Assembly (NCBI GenBank): GCA_959026535.1
Contig: CAUFMB010000052.1
Span: 1 to 12,989 of the forward strand
Length of the DNA stretch: 12,989 nucleotides
Source of the DNA: an uncultured Collinsella sp.
GTDB taxonomy: Bacteria > Actinomycetota > Coriobacteriia > Coriobacteriales > Coriobacteriaceae
Direction: 5' to 3'
Positions 1 through 5,675 of this stretch are shown here, piece after piece (position 1 is the stretch's first letter; every line of letters starts with the position of its first letter). The notes beneath the pieces were generated by a model, which was given only the letters and a program-made list of their open reading frames with translations, was not told where the DNA came from and searched no databases. A program made the translations under genes and the position numbers.

Positions 1-28
1 GGATTGGTCAAAATAGTTTGACTATTAG
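1..28. other. Left-edge sequence before the open frame; possible mobile-element remnant
   Basis: This short stretch has two in-frame stops (TAG at 14-16 and 26-28) just ahead of a frame that then reads as clean protein up to 1372. It contains a small dyad, GTCAAA/TTTGAC, at about 7-22. The TTGGTCAAAA motif loosely resembles the TTGACAAAACTATAGG motif seen on the minus strand at the right edge of the window. The breakpoint could be the end of an insertion sequence that removed the 5' part of the next gene, or a remodelled locus. The similarity is weak and the call is tentative. Confidence 0.25.
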
Positions 29-244
29 CGGCTAAAATCGCCCGGCGCTAACATCACTCCCATCGACATACCGAAATCCTGCCTATCCGATGTTCAGAGC
101 ACTTCGAACGGCGAGTATCTTTATTGGCTGGAAGACGACAAGGTCATCGTCTATTCCGTCGAAGATCAACAACGGGTCGCTCACTCTATACACGCAAAGA
201 AATTAGAGGCCGGCAGCATCGAGCTTAATGAAGACGGAAACAGC
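29..244 (+). other. Open, coding-like 5' extension of the beta-propeller/zinc-ribbon gene
   Basis: The frame of the gene that follows stays open from 29, and its translation looks like the same beta-rich repeats, for example SNGEYLYWLEDDKVIVYSV at about 95-151. This resembles a propeller strand motif (GxYLYWLxDxKVxVY), as in the downstream repeats. No ATG or GTG occurs in frame between 29 and 245 and no ribosome-binding site is visible. The natural start therefore probably lay further upstream and is lost or outside the window. Confidence 0.5.
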
Positions 245-1372
245 TTGACTGCCTATTGTTCGAATGGCAAATACGGTGATTTTTGCGTTTTCAATCTGCA
301 ATCAAATAAGAAAACATTTACGTACAAGTTCGAAAAAGACGATTTGAATGCCGTCCTCTCAAGGGATGGAAAGCGTTTGTATGTCTGCTCGAATCGAAAG
401 CTCAAGATAATCGACATTCCCGATGGCTCCACGTCAATTAAAGAGATACCAGGCAACGCCCAATGTGATGGGGTAGCTACGGCAGACGGGTCCGATAAAC
501 TACTCATACTGACTACCAGCGACGATGACGATTCGCCATATACAACTTATTTCATAGCGGATTACGATGGCAACAACATCGATAAAGTAGCCGACGGTAA
601 TAAAATTAATATCTATGGCTGGGGAAATAATATCCTAGCCCTTACTGGCGAAAACTTCGACACTATTGTCATCGATCCGCATTCCGGGAAGCAAATCCGC
701 TATGTAGTCAAGAACGACGACGAGGACTGGACGGATTATTACGACATCTCGAGAGACGGCAATATCGTGCTGGCCTCGATCTCAAACGACGGTTCAACCG
801 TCATTCGCCTCATTGACACCCAGACAGGCCAGAGGGTCGACAATAAAATTAAATCGGATAGCTATTGCTTCCCCGAATTCGTCGATAACGACCGAAAGAT
901 CGCCGTGGACTATACCGATCCCAAAGACTCAAAGAAGTTGCACGTCGACATCTACAAGTCGAATATCCACTATAGCCCGATCGAAGAAATCATCTTCTTT
1001 GCCCAGGACAACATGCCAATCGTTATTGGCGGTGGGATTGCGGCTGTCCTGATAATCATCGGCGGCATCACAGTCGTTTGCATCCGTCGCAAAAAGCGCG
1101 CCGCAGCTCAAACAAGCATCGCTGGCACCGCACCCAAAGCAAAGAGACACAAACGCAGCCGCCACAAGAAGCATGCCCAGCAGGAACAGGTCGCTCAACA
1201 GTCTTCTGCTGATTCGGCATTTGATACACAATGGCAATCGTCAGGGGAGCCCCTCGCAGACATTTCCCAGCAGCCGGTCGCATCTTCTGCCCCGAAATTC
1301 TGCCGCCACTGCGGCACCCCACTCGTACCAGAAGCCAAGTTCTGCCCCAAGTGCGGCCATCCGGTCGAATAG
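245..1372 (+). CDS. Membrane-anchored beta-propeller-like protein with C-terminal zinc ribbon, 5'-truncated
   Basis: No specific family is recognised. The first 250 or so residues are beta-rich repeats with recurring patterns such as LSRDGKRLYVCS and ISRDGNIVLASI, typical of WD40/PQQ-like propeller blades. One membrane segment follows (about residues 258-279, MPIVIGGGIAAVLIIIGG...), then a very basic stretch (RRKKR, KRHKRSRHKKH) and a low-complexity linker. The protein ends in a zinc ribbon with two CxxC pairs, Cys353/356 and Cys367/370. Positive-inside charge places the propeller outside and the zinc ribbon in the cytoplasm. The listed start is a TTG with only a weak GGAAAC upstream. Because the frame is open and coding-like back to 29, this is probably not the true start and the gene is likely truncated. 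Base composition is visibly more AT-rich than the rest of the window (AAT, AAA, ATA, TAT codons), consistent with horizontal acquisition. A sensory or envelope-associated role is only a guess. Confidence 0.6.
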   Translation: MTAYCSNGKYGDFCVFNLQSNKKTFTYKFEKDDLNAVLSRDGKRLYVCSNRKLKIIDIPDGSTSIKEIPGNAQCDGVATADGSDKLLILTTSDDDDSPYTTYFIADYDGNNIDKVADGNKINIYGWGNNILALTGENFDTIVIDPHSGKQIRYVVKNDDEDWTDYYDISRDGNIVLASISNDGSTVIRLIDTQTGQRVDNKIKSDSYCFPEFVDNDRKIAVDYTDPKDSKKLHVDIYKSNIHYSPIEEIIFFAQDNMPIVIGGGIAAVLIIIGGITVVCIRRKKRAAAQTSIAGTAPKAKRHKRSRHKKHAQQEQVAQQSSADSAFDTQWQSSGEPLADISQQPVASSAPKFCRHCGTPLVPEAKFCPKCGHPVE

Positions 1373-1402
1373 CATCTGACAAGCAAACCCGCAGCCAAAT
1401 CG

Positions 1403-1428
1403 GGCCGCCCCTCACGGGACGGCCTTTG
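1403..1428 (+). terminator. Weak intrinsic terminator after the propeller/zinc-ribbon gene
   Basis: GGCCGCCC and GGGACGGCC form a stem with a bulged A and a short TCAC-type loop, followed by TTTGTC. It lies 30 bp after the stop codon at 1372. The U tract is short, so termination may be partial. Confidence 0.55.
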
Positions 1429-1467
1429 TCATATTGATCGCGGAATGGAAGCTGGGGTTAATCAACC

Positions 1468-1637
1468 GGAAACTGCATCCCGTTTTGAGGCCTCAAACTG
1501 GGTCGCAGTTTCCGATTGAGCCCTGTCTGGGAAACTGCATCCCGTTCTGAGCCGATATTCCGGGTCGCAGTTTCCGCTAGGGGCTCCAATCGGAAAGTGC
1601 ATCCCAGAATTCGACCAAATAGTGGGGCGCGCTTTCC
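1468..1637. repeat. Three tandem 46-bp palindromic units at exact 62-bp period
   Basis: Units lie at 1468-1513, 1530-1575 and 1592-1637. Each has a 14-nt left arm (GGAAACTGCATCCC in units 1 and 2, GGAAAGTGCATCCC in unit 3), an 18-nt variable centre, and a 14-nt right arm (GGGTCGCAGTTTCC in units 1 and 2, GGGGCGCGCTTTCC in unit 3). The arms are inverted repeats of each other apart from two or three positions, and all units share one orientation. Two 16-nt linkers (1514-1529, 1576-1591) separate them. The linkers are partly complementary (GATTGAGCCCT against AGGGGCTCCAATC), so the array is also roughly symmetric about unit 2. Unit 1 has a self-complementary centre (TTTGAGGCCTCAAA). It resembles REP/BIME-type intergenic palindromes or a non-autonomous element. 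It fills most of the 341-bp gap between the two flanking genes, and I see no ORF here. Confidence 0.75.
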
Positions 1638-1659
1638 GGACGCGCAATCGTAGCTAGCA

Positions 1660-1693
1660 TAAAAAACGGGCGCAGACCGAAGTCCGCGCCCGT
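1660..1693 (-). terminator. Rho-independent terminator of galU
   Basis: On the minus strand ACGGGCGC pairs with GCGCCCGT. An inner GAC-TTCG-GTC provides a UUCG tetraloop, followed by a run of six T. It sits 20 bp after the galU stop codon and is a textbook intrinsic terminator. Confidence 0.93.
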
Positions 1694-1713
1694 AAATGTT
1701 GATGCCCGAAGGC

Positions 1714-2622
1714 TTACTTGCGCATCAAACCGCCGCGCTCGTCGATGGCGTCCCAGAAGGCGCTGGCAAAGCGGGGGTCGCTTGCAGCCATGAGGGCGTT
1801 AGTGGCCATCCAGCCAGAGGGAGTGCCGGTGTCGTAGCCCGACAGCGGGTCGATGACGACTGCATACATGGCCTCACGGTCGAGCGAACGGGCCATGGCG
1901 TCGGTGAGCTGGATCTCGCCGCCCTTGCCGGCCTGCTGATCTGCCAGCAGGTCCATGACCAGCGGGCTCAGCAGGTAGCGGCCGACGATGTACAGGTTGG
2001 ACGGAGCAGCCTCGGGAGCGGGCTTCTCGACCAGACCGCCGATACGCCAGACAGCGCCCGGCTCGGCATCGGCAACGTCCTCGGCGCCCTCGAGCGAACC
2101 GACGCGCTCGCCGGCGATAACGCCGTAGCGGCTGACTTCCTCGGGCGAACAAGCAGCGACGGCGATAACCGAAGCGCCACCGTGCTCCTTGGAAACGGCG
2201 AGCATCTTGTCGCAGATGTCGCGGTTAGGCACAACGTAGTCGCCCAGAAGAACCAGGAAATTCTCCCCTACCACGGCGTCGGCAGCAGAGCGGATAGCAT
2301 GGCCGAGGCCCTTGGGCTCGTACTGATAACGGAAGTCGACCGGCATACCGCCAGCGTGGGCGACGGCATCGGCATAGGCGTTCTTGCCGCGCTCGCGCAG
2401 CAGGTTCTCGAGCGAGCGATCGGGCTGGAAGTAGTTCAGCAGCTCAGGCTTGCCGGGAGAAATAACGATGATGGCGTCGTCGACCTCCTCGGGGTCGAGC
2501 GCCTCCTCAACGACATACTGAATGACGGGCTTGTCGAGCACCGGCAGCATCTCTTTGGGCGTGCACTTGGTGCCAGGCAGAAAACGCGTGCCAAGACCGG
2601 CGGCGGGGATGATTGCCTTCAT
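1714..2622 (-). CDS. galU: UTP--glucose-1-phosphate uridylyltransferase
   Basis: This enzyme makes UDP-glucose from UTP and glucose 1-phosphate in the cytoplasm, feeding cell-envelope polysaccharide, glycolipid and galactose (Leloir) metabolism. The 302-residue product matches the family length. Visible GalU hallmarks are AAGLGTRFLPGTK (residues 7-19, nucleotide loop), PKEMLPVLDKPVIQYVVEEA (22-41), LLGD with the metal-binding Asp128, VEKP (198-201), GEIQLTDAM (235-243) and GYDTGTPSGW (262-271). The frame is open a further 28 codons upstream, but the chosen ATG at 2622 begins the conserved MKAIIPAAGLG and has an AAAGGAT ribosome-binding site about 10 nt upstream. The gene is monocistronic, with its own promoter and a UUCG-loop terminator. 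No truncation or missing key residue is seen. Confidence 0.96.
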   Translation of the reverse strand: MKAIIPAAGLGTRFLPGTKCTPKEMLPVLDKPVIQYVVEEALDPEEVDDAIIVISPGKPELLNYFQPDRSLENLLRERGKNAYADAVAHAGGMPVDFRYQYEPKGLGHAIRSAADAVVGENFLVLLGDYVVPNRDICDKMLAVSKEHGGASVIAVAACSPEEVSRYGVIAGERVGSLEGAEDVADAEPGAVWRIGGLVEKPAPEAAPSNLYIVGRYLLSPLVMDLLADQQAGKGGEIQLTDAMARSLDREAMYAVVIDPLSGYDTGTPSGWMATNALMAASDPRFASAFWDAIDERGGLMRK

Positions 2623-2644
2623 GTTATTCAAAGATCCTTTCGCA

Positions 2645-2681
2645 GGCGCAAAAGCGCCCCATGCGTGCGGCACACAGCCGC
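2645..2681 (-). promoter_or_regulatory. Two hairpins in the galU 5' untranslated region
   Basis: Minus-strand RNA would fold GCGGC-tgtgt-GCCGC (2667-2681) and then GGCGC-TTTT-GCGCC (2645-2658). The second ends only a few bases before the galU ribosome-binding site (AAAGGAT, 2634-2640). They may tune translation or message stability. No known riboswitch is recognised. Confidence 0.4.
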
Positions 2682-2718
2682 AGACCAAATTGCGATACCC
2701 AAGCATCTTACCGCTGGA

Positions 2719-2746
2719 ACTATATGTCGCTACAAGGCAGAGACAA
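2719..2746 (-). promoter_or_regulatory. Probable sigma70-type promoter of galU
   Basis: Minus strand TTGTCT (2746-2741), a 16-bp spacer and TATAGT (2724-2719). It is the best -35/-10 pair in the 315-bp gap 2623-2937 and would give a leader of roughly 90 nt. The rest of that gap holds the dyad pair at 2764-2797 and the rplJL terminator. Confidence 0.5.
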
Positions 2747-2763
2747 TTCTTCAGCAGGTCAAC

Positions 2764-2797
2764 GCAAATTATTGCTCGAATGGTGCAATTTTATTGC
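2764..2797. promoter_or_regulatory. Pair of GCAA-n-TTGC dyads upstream of the galU promoter
   Basis: GCAAATTATTGC (2764-2775) and GCAATTTTATTGC (2785-2797) are similar AT-centred palindromes starting 21 bp apart, about two helical turns. They lie 18-51 bp upstream of the proposed galU -35 box. Same-face spacing is typical of a paired operator or activator site. The regulator is unknown. Confidence 0.4.
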
Positions 2798-2869
2798 CCA
2801 ACGGCAAGGCAGCCGATACGACGCAAATCACAGAACATGGCAGTTTGAGCAACCGATGTCGAGGGACCG

Positions 2870-2910
2870 AAAAACAAAAAAAGACGGGGCTCGCAATGCG
2901 AACCCCGTCT
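2870..2910 (-). terminator. Rho-independent terminator of the rplJ-rplL operon
   Basis: On the minus strand AGACGGGG and CCCCGTCT form the stem. The inner TCGCA/TGCGA extends it, and TTTTTTTGTTTTT follows immediately. It sits 27 bp after the rplL stop codon. Confidence 0.95.
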
Positions 2911-2937
2911 GCAAAGAAATCTGGCGAGAGAGCCTGA

Positions 2938-3315
2938 TTACTTGAGGGTGACAGCAGCGCCAGCAGCCTCGAGCTTCTCCTTGGCAGCCTCGGCGTCCTC
3001 CTTCTTGGCACCCTCGAGAACAGCCTTGGGAGCGCCCTCGACGACCTCCTTGGCCTCCTTCAGGCCAAGGTTGGTGAGCTCACGGACGGCCTTGATGACC
3101 TGGATCTTGTTGTCGCCGAAGCCCTCGAGCACGACGTCAAACTCGGTCTTCTCCTCGGCCTCAGCAGCGCCAGCAGCAGGAGCGGCGACAACAGCGGCAG
3201 GAGCAGCGGCGGAAACGCCGAAGGTGTCCTCGATAGCCTTGACGAGCTCGGAAGCCTCGAGAAGGGTCATTTCCTTAAGAGCATCGATGATCTCATCGGT
3301 GGTAAGCTTAGCCAT
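2938..3315 (-). CDS. rplL: 50S ribosomal protein L7/L12
   Basis: This is the multicopy ribosomal stalk protein that binds L10 and recruits and stimulates the translational GTPases. The product is 125 residues, the normal size. The N-terminal dimerisation helices are residues 1-33 (MAKLTTDEIIDALKEMTLLE...), the Ala-rich flexible hinge about 36-55, and the globular C-terminal domain about 58-125, with the conserved KIQVIKAVRE, GLKEAKEVVEGAP and the terminal VTLK. The frame is open 11 codons further upstream, but ATG 3315 starts the conserved MAKLT and has AAAGGA 7 nt before it. It follows rplJ by 102 bp and is co-transcribed with it. Codon choice is strongly biased, as expected for a highly expressed gene. 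Confidence 0.97.
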   Translation of the reverse strand: MAKLTTDEIIDALKEMTLLEASELVKAIEDTFGVSAAAPAAVVAAPAAGAAEAEEKTEFDVVLEGFGDNKIQVIKAVRELTNLGLKEAKEVVEGAPKAVLEGAKKEDAEAAKEKLEAAGAAVTLK

Positions 3316-3348
3316 TTCTAAGTCCTTTCGGTTTCCGTGCGAATGCAC

Positions 3349-3417
3349 GGAGATCAGTTAAAACACGGCGCGAATGCGCCAGGGGTGCGGCGTTGCCGCC
3401 GCGGGTGAAAACAGCGA
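3349..3417 (-). other. rplJ-rplL intergenic region with two GC-rich hairpins
   Basis: The spacer between rplJ and the rplL leader holds GCGGC-n-GCCGC (about 3388-3405) and GGCGC-gaat-GCGCC (about 3368-3381) dyads without a U tract. They could affect mRNA processing or the different synthesis rates of L10 and L7/L12, which is needed because several L7/L12 copies are used per L10. That role is inferred from the family. Confidence 0.35.
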
Positions 3418-3939
3418 CTAGGCTGCCTTCTGCTCGGAGACCTGCTGGATCGAACGAGCGAGACCAGAGGAAACGCCGTTGACGCAGACAGCGATGTCGC
3501 GAGCGAAACCGGAGATGAGACCGGCGATCTGGCCGAGAAGCTGGTCCTTGGTGGGCAGCTCGGCGATAGCCTTAACATCATCAGCGGAAACGGCCTTGCC
3601 GTCGGAGATACCGCCCTTGATCTCAAGGACGCCCTTGGACTTAGCAGAGAAGTCCTTAAGGGCCTTAGCGGCCTCGACCGGCTCAGTCTCGTAGAACACA
3701 TAAGCGACGGGGCCGGCGAGGATCTCGTCGAGCTCGGGCTGCTCCTGGTTCTTGAGAGCGATCTTGACCAGGTTGTTCTTGTAGACCTTCATCTCGGCGC
3801 CGCACTCGCGAAGCTGATGACGCAGCTCCTGAGCCTGCTTAACCGTCAGACCGTTGTAGTTGACAACGAACAGACCGGCGTTCTCGGCGATACGGGACTC
3901 GATCTCTGCAACCTTGTCGATTTTGTACTGCTGGGGCAT
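3418..3939 (-). CDS. rplJ: 50S ribosomal protein L10
   Basis: L10 anchors L7/L12 dimers to 23S rRNA at the ribosomal stalk base and, in many bacteria, represses its own operon by binding the leader RNA. The 173-residue product is full length. Visible family features are GLFVVNYNGLTVKQAQELR (residues 22-40), the RNA-binding VYKNNLVKIAL (52-62), and LPTKDQLLGQIAGLISG (128-144). These lead into the C-terminal helix (about 145-173) that binds L7/L12 dimers. The ATG has a strong GAGGAGG six to eight bases upstream. It is first in an rplJ-rplL operon. The upstream neighbour is an aminotransferase rather than rplK-rplA, so the usual ribosomal protein cluster is split here. A long leader with an internal terminator hairpin precedes it. 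Confidence 0.97.
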   Translation of the reverse strand: MPQQYKIDKVAEIESRIAENAGLFVVNYNGLTVKQAQELRHQLRECGAEMKVYKNNLVKIALKNQEQPELDEILAGPVAYVFYETEPVEAAKALKDFSAKSKGVLEIKGGISDGKAVSADDVKAIAELPTKDQLLGQIAGLISGFARDIAVCVNGVSSGLARSIQQVSEQKAA

Positions 3940-4149
3940 GAATTACACCTCCTCGAATTCTTTCCGGGCACGGTCCGCCACAAGGACGTGACGGGGGCAT
4001 GTCCAAAAAGAAAGCCCCCGCGCTGCATGAGCGACGGGGGCGAGAAGACATATCTACTCGACCACCTCGGCTGGCGGGATATCCCATTAAGCTCGCGGGC
4101 GATGCCCGTTTGCACCGGCTGTCTCTGGCAGCGGATTCGTGCGTGAACC
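3940..4149 (-). promoter_or_regulatory. Probable L10 leader RNA (rplJ-rplL autoregulatory leader)
   Basis: From the promoter at 4156-4184 to the rplJ start there is a leader of about 210 nt, containing a complete intrinsic terminator (4002-4041) and further dyads. One is GTCC-ttgtggc-GGAC at about 3972-3986. The known biology of rplJ leaders (L10 binding, attenuation in many Gram-positives) makes an autoregulatory leader likely. I cannot confirm the L10-binding kink-turn by eye. Confidence 0.5.
4002..4041 (-). terminator. Terminator or attenuator hairpin inside the rplJ leader
   Basis: Minus strand GCCCCCG-(T)-CGCT-catgc-AGCG-CGGGGGC forms a stem of about 11 bp with one bulge, followed by CTTTCTTTTTGG. 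It lies between the best promoter and rplJ, so some transcripts must pass it. A second copy of GCCCCCGTC (minus, about 3998-3990) lies just downstream and could pair with the 3' arm of this stem. If instead there is an unseen promoter downstream, it would simply end upstream transcription. Confidence 0.8.
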
Positions 4150-4155
4150 GAAAGT

Positions 4156-4184
4156 ATTATGGCGGGGACCCCGGCGCCGGTCAA
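4156..4184 (-). promoter_or_regulatory. Strong sigma70-type promoter for rplJ-rplL
   Basis: Minus strand TTGACC (4184-4179), a spacer of exactly 17 bp, and CATAAT (4161-4156). Transcription would start near 4149. It is the only near-consensus promoter between the aminotransferase and rplJ. The -35 box lies inside the left arm of the large inverted repeat. Confidence 0.75.
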
Positions 4185-4382
4185 CGGAAAACCGGGCTGC
4201 ACACAATTCCACCATCCGGCACGCGCCGCCGAAGGCCAGGCGCAAGGTTTTCGCTCGGTCAAGTCCTGGCTCGCACGAAGAGCACATTAAGTGGCCTTCG
4301 GCTCGTGCGGAATCTACGAAAACCTTGCGCCTGGCCTTCGGCGGCGCGGCCTGCGTCAACTATGGGGCAGCCCGGTTTTCCG

Positions 4383-4407
4383 TTGGCCGGCGCGCCCCAC
4401 TCATAAT
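4383..4407 (+). promoter_or_regulatory. Degenerate promoter-like copy in the right arm, pointing away from rplJ
   Basis: This is the mirror counterpart of the rplJL promoter: TTGGCC (4383-4388) and CATAAT (4402-4407). The spacer is only 13 bp because this arm lacks 4 bp, so it is probably inactive. If active, it would run antisense into the 3' end of the aminotransferase. Confidence 0.3.
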
Positions 4408-4445
4408 GCTTGGGTCGGTGGGCTGATGTGTTGCATCCCTGAGGG

Positions 4446-5582
4446 CTACAGGGTTGAAATGAAGGTGGACAGGCGGGTTAAGCCTTCGTCCAGGTTTTCG
4501 TCGCTTACGCAGTAGCTGAGGCGGATGTGGCCTTCGGTGCCGAAACAGTCACCCGGGACTAGGGCTACGTTGGCTTCTTTGATGGCTTTGATGCAGAAGT
4601 CTTCGCTCGTTAGGCCGTATTGTTTGATGCTGGGGAAGGCGTAGAAGGCTCCCGCCGGTTCCACTACGTCGAGGCCCATGGCGTTTAAGGCTGCGAGTAC
4701 ACGTTTGCGACGAGCTCGGTAGACTTCGAGCATGGGGGTGGGGTCGACGGTCAGAGCTCGAGCTGCGGCGTCCATCTCAAATGAAACGGCGCTCGATACT
4801 AAGTATTGGTGGGCCTTTGCGATCTCGGCGATAACGGGAGTTGCCGCTGCTAGCCAGCCCAAGCGCCAGCCGGTCATGGCCCAGGGCTTGGAAAAGCTCT
4901 CGATAACTACTGTCTGATTGCGAAGCTCCGGGTGACGCTGGGCAAATCGCTCGTAGCCGTCCACGTAGACCAGGCGGTTATATACATCGTCGCAGATTAC
5001 GTAGATGCCCGCCTGCTCTGCCACGTGTGCCACGGCGTCGAGCGACGCCGCGTTGAGAATGCAGCCCGTAGGATTGTTGGGCGAGCAGATGACGATGGCC
5101 TTAGTCGCCGGCGTCACACAGGCACGAAGCGCCTCCTCGTCAATCTGGAATTGCGCAGACTCCGTATCCAAAAAGACCGCCTTGGCGTGGTTGGCCACGA
5201 CAATGCTCTCGTACAGGCCAAAGGCCGGCGTGGGGATGATGACCTCGTCGCCGGGGTTGAGCATAGCCATGAATGTTGCCGACAGGGCCTCGGTCGCGCC
5301 GTCGGTCAGGATGATCTCGTCGGCAGAAAACGTAAGGCCCGCGTCCCCCATGTAGGCAGACAACGCCTCACGCAGGGCGGGGCGACCGTTGTTAGGCGGA
5401 TAGTGCGTGTCGCCGCGGTCGAGCGAAGCCGTCACCTCGGCGCTAATCACATCGGGCGTGGGAAAATCGGGCTCGCCGAGCGCGAGCGCGATGCACTCCG
5501 GGTGCTGGGCGGCGAGCGCATTGATCCGACGGATGCCGGAGGGCTTGAGCGTGGCAAGCGAGGTGTTCATGGGCAGACGCAT
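4446..5582 (-). CDS. Pyridoxal-phosphate aminotransferase, class I/II (aspartate aminotransferase-like)
   Basis: Transfers an amino group between an amino acid and a 2-oxo acid in the cytoplasm. The 378-residue product has normal length for the fold-type I AAT family. Motifs seen are LGEPDFPTP (residues 35-43), YPPNNGRPALREAL (61-74, with NNG where family members often have N-x-G), TDGATEAL (93-100), ICSPNNPTG (165-173, cofactor/substrate Asn170), CDDVY (197-201, Asp198 to the pyridine nitrogen), SFSKPWAMTGWRLGW (229-243, Schiff-base Lys232) and GHIRLSYC (351-358, Arg354 to the substrate carboxylate). The first ATG is chosen because AAAGGA lies 5-6 nt before it. A second ATG four codons in lacks a site. 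Substrate specificity (Asp, Ala, aromatic or Met) cannot be read, so no symbol is given. It is divergent from the next gene, 93 bp away. No clear terminator is seen apart from the large inverted repeat downstream. Confidence 0.92.
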   Translation of the reverse strand: MRLPMNTSLATLKPSGIRRINALAAQHPECIALALGEPDFPTPDVISAEVTASLDRGDTHYPPNNGRPALREALSAYMGDAGLTFSADEIILTDGATEALSATFMAMLNPGDEVIIPTPAFGLYESIVVANHAKAVFLDTESAQFQIDEEALRACVTPATKAIVICSPNNPTGCILNAASLDAVAHVAEQAGIYVICDDVYNRLVYVDGYERFAQRHPELRNQTVVIESFSKPWAMTGWRLGWLAAATPVIAEIAKAHQYLVSSAVSFEMDAAARALTVDPTPMLEVYRARRKRVLAALNAMGLDVVEPAGAFYAFPSIKQYGLTSEDFCIKAIKEANVALVPGDCFGTEGHIRLSYCVSDENLDEGLTRLSTFISTL

Positions 5583-5675
5583 GGCGTTCCTTTCGTAAGG
5601 GTTGCACTAGGATAGCGCGGCGGGGCGCCGTCAGACGGTGTAACCTAAACGGAAACCAACCGGAAAGGAGGCGGC

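Larger units (their letters stand above)
4156..4407. repeat. Large imperfect inverted repeat (about 250 bp) upstream of rplJ
   Basis: The arms share an identical 32-nt block (left 4222-4253, right 4317-4348 inverted; core CCTTGCGCCTGGCCTTCGGC) and an identical 19-nt block GCAGCCCGGTTTTCCGTTG (left 4182-4200 inverted, right 4367-4385). They also share CCGGCGC and, at the outer ends, CATAAT (4156-4161 inverted, 4402-4407). Blocks are separated by 21 and 18 unrelated bases. The centre (4272-4309) holds a smaller CGCACGA/TCGTGCG dyad. In a transcript reading through from the aminotransferase it would form a very stable hairpin. The 3940-4445 gap therefore holds a leader, an attenuator, a promoter and this repeat. 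I see no believable gene in it. Confidence 0.8.

Noticed and set aside
1468..1637. CRISPR array
   Set aside because: Repeats are strongly palindromic, the linkers are only 16 nt and related to one another, there are just three units and no cas genes are present.
2623..2706. 28-codon N-terminal extension of GalU
   Set aside because: It covers the leader hairpins and the ribosome-binding site. The family begins at MKAIIPAAGLG.
1696..2937. Long open frame on the + strand opposite galU (413 codons)
   Set aside because: It is an antisense shadow of a highly conserved galU, a common effect of high GC content. It has no ribosome-binding site and a composition unlike a protein.
3999..4426. Several short open frames on both strands across the inverted repeat
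   Set aside because: They arise from the GC-rich inverted repeat. The Arg/Pro/Ala-rich translations (KTLRLAFGGA in both arms) simply mirror the repeated DNA, and none has a proper start signal.
5583..5675. Clear divergent promoters between the aminotransferase and the flavodoxin-like gene
   Set aside because: TTGCAC and TATCCT-like hexamers exist but none has a partner at acceptable spacing, so no promoter is called.
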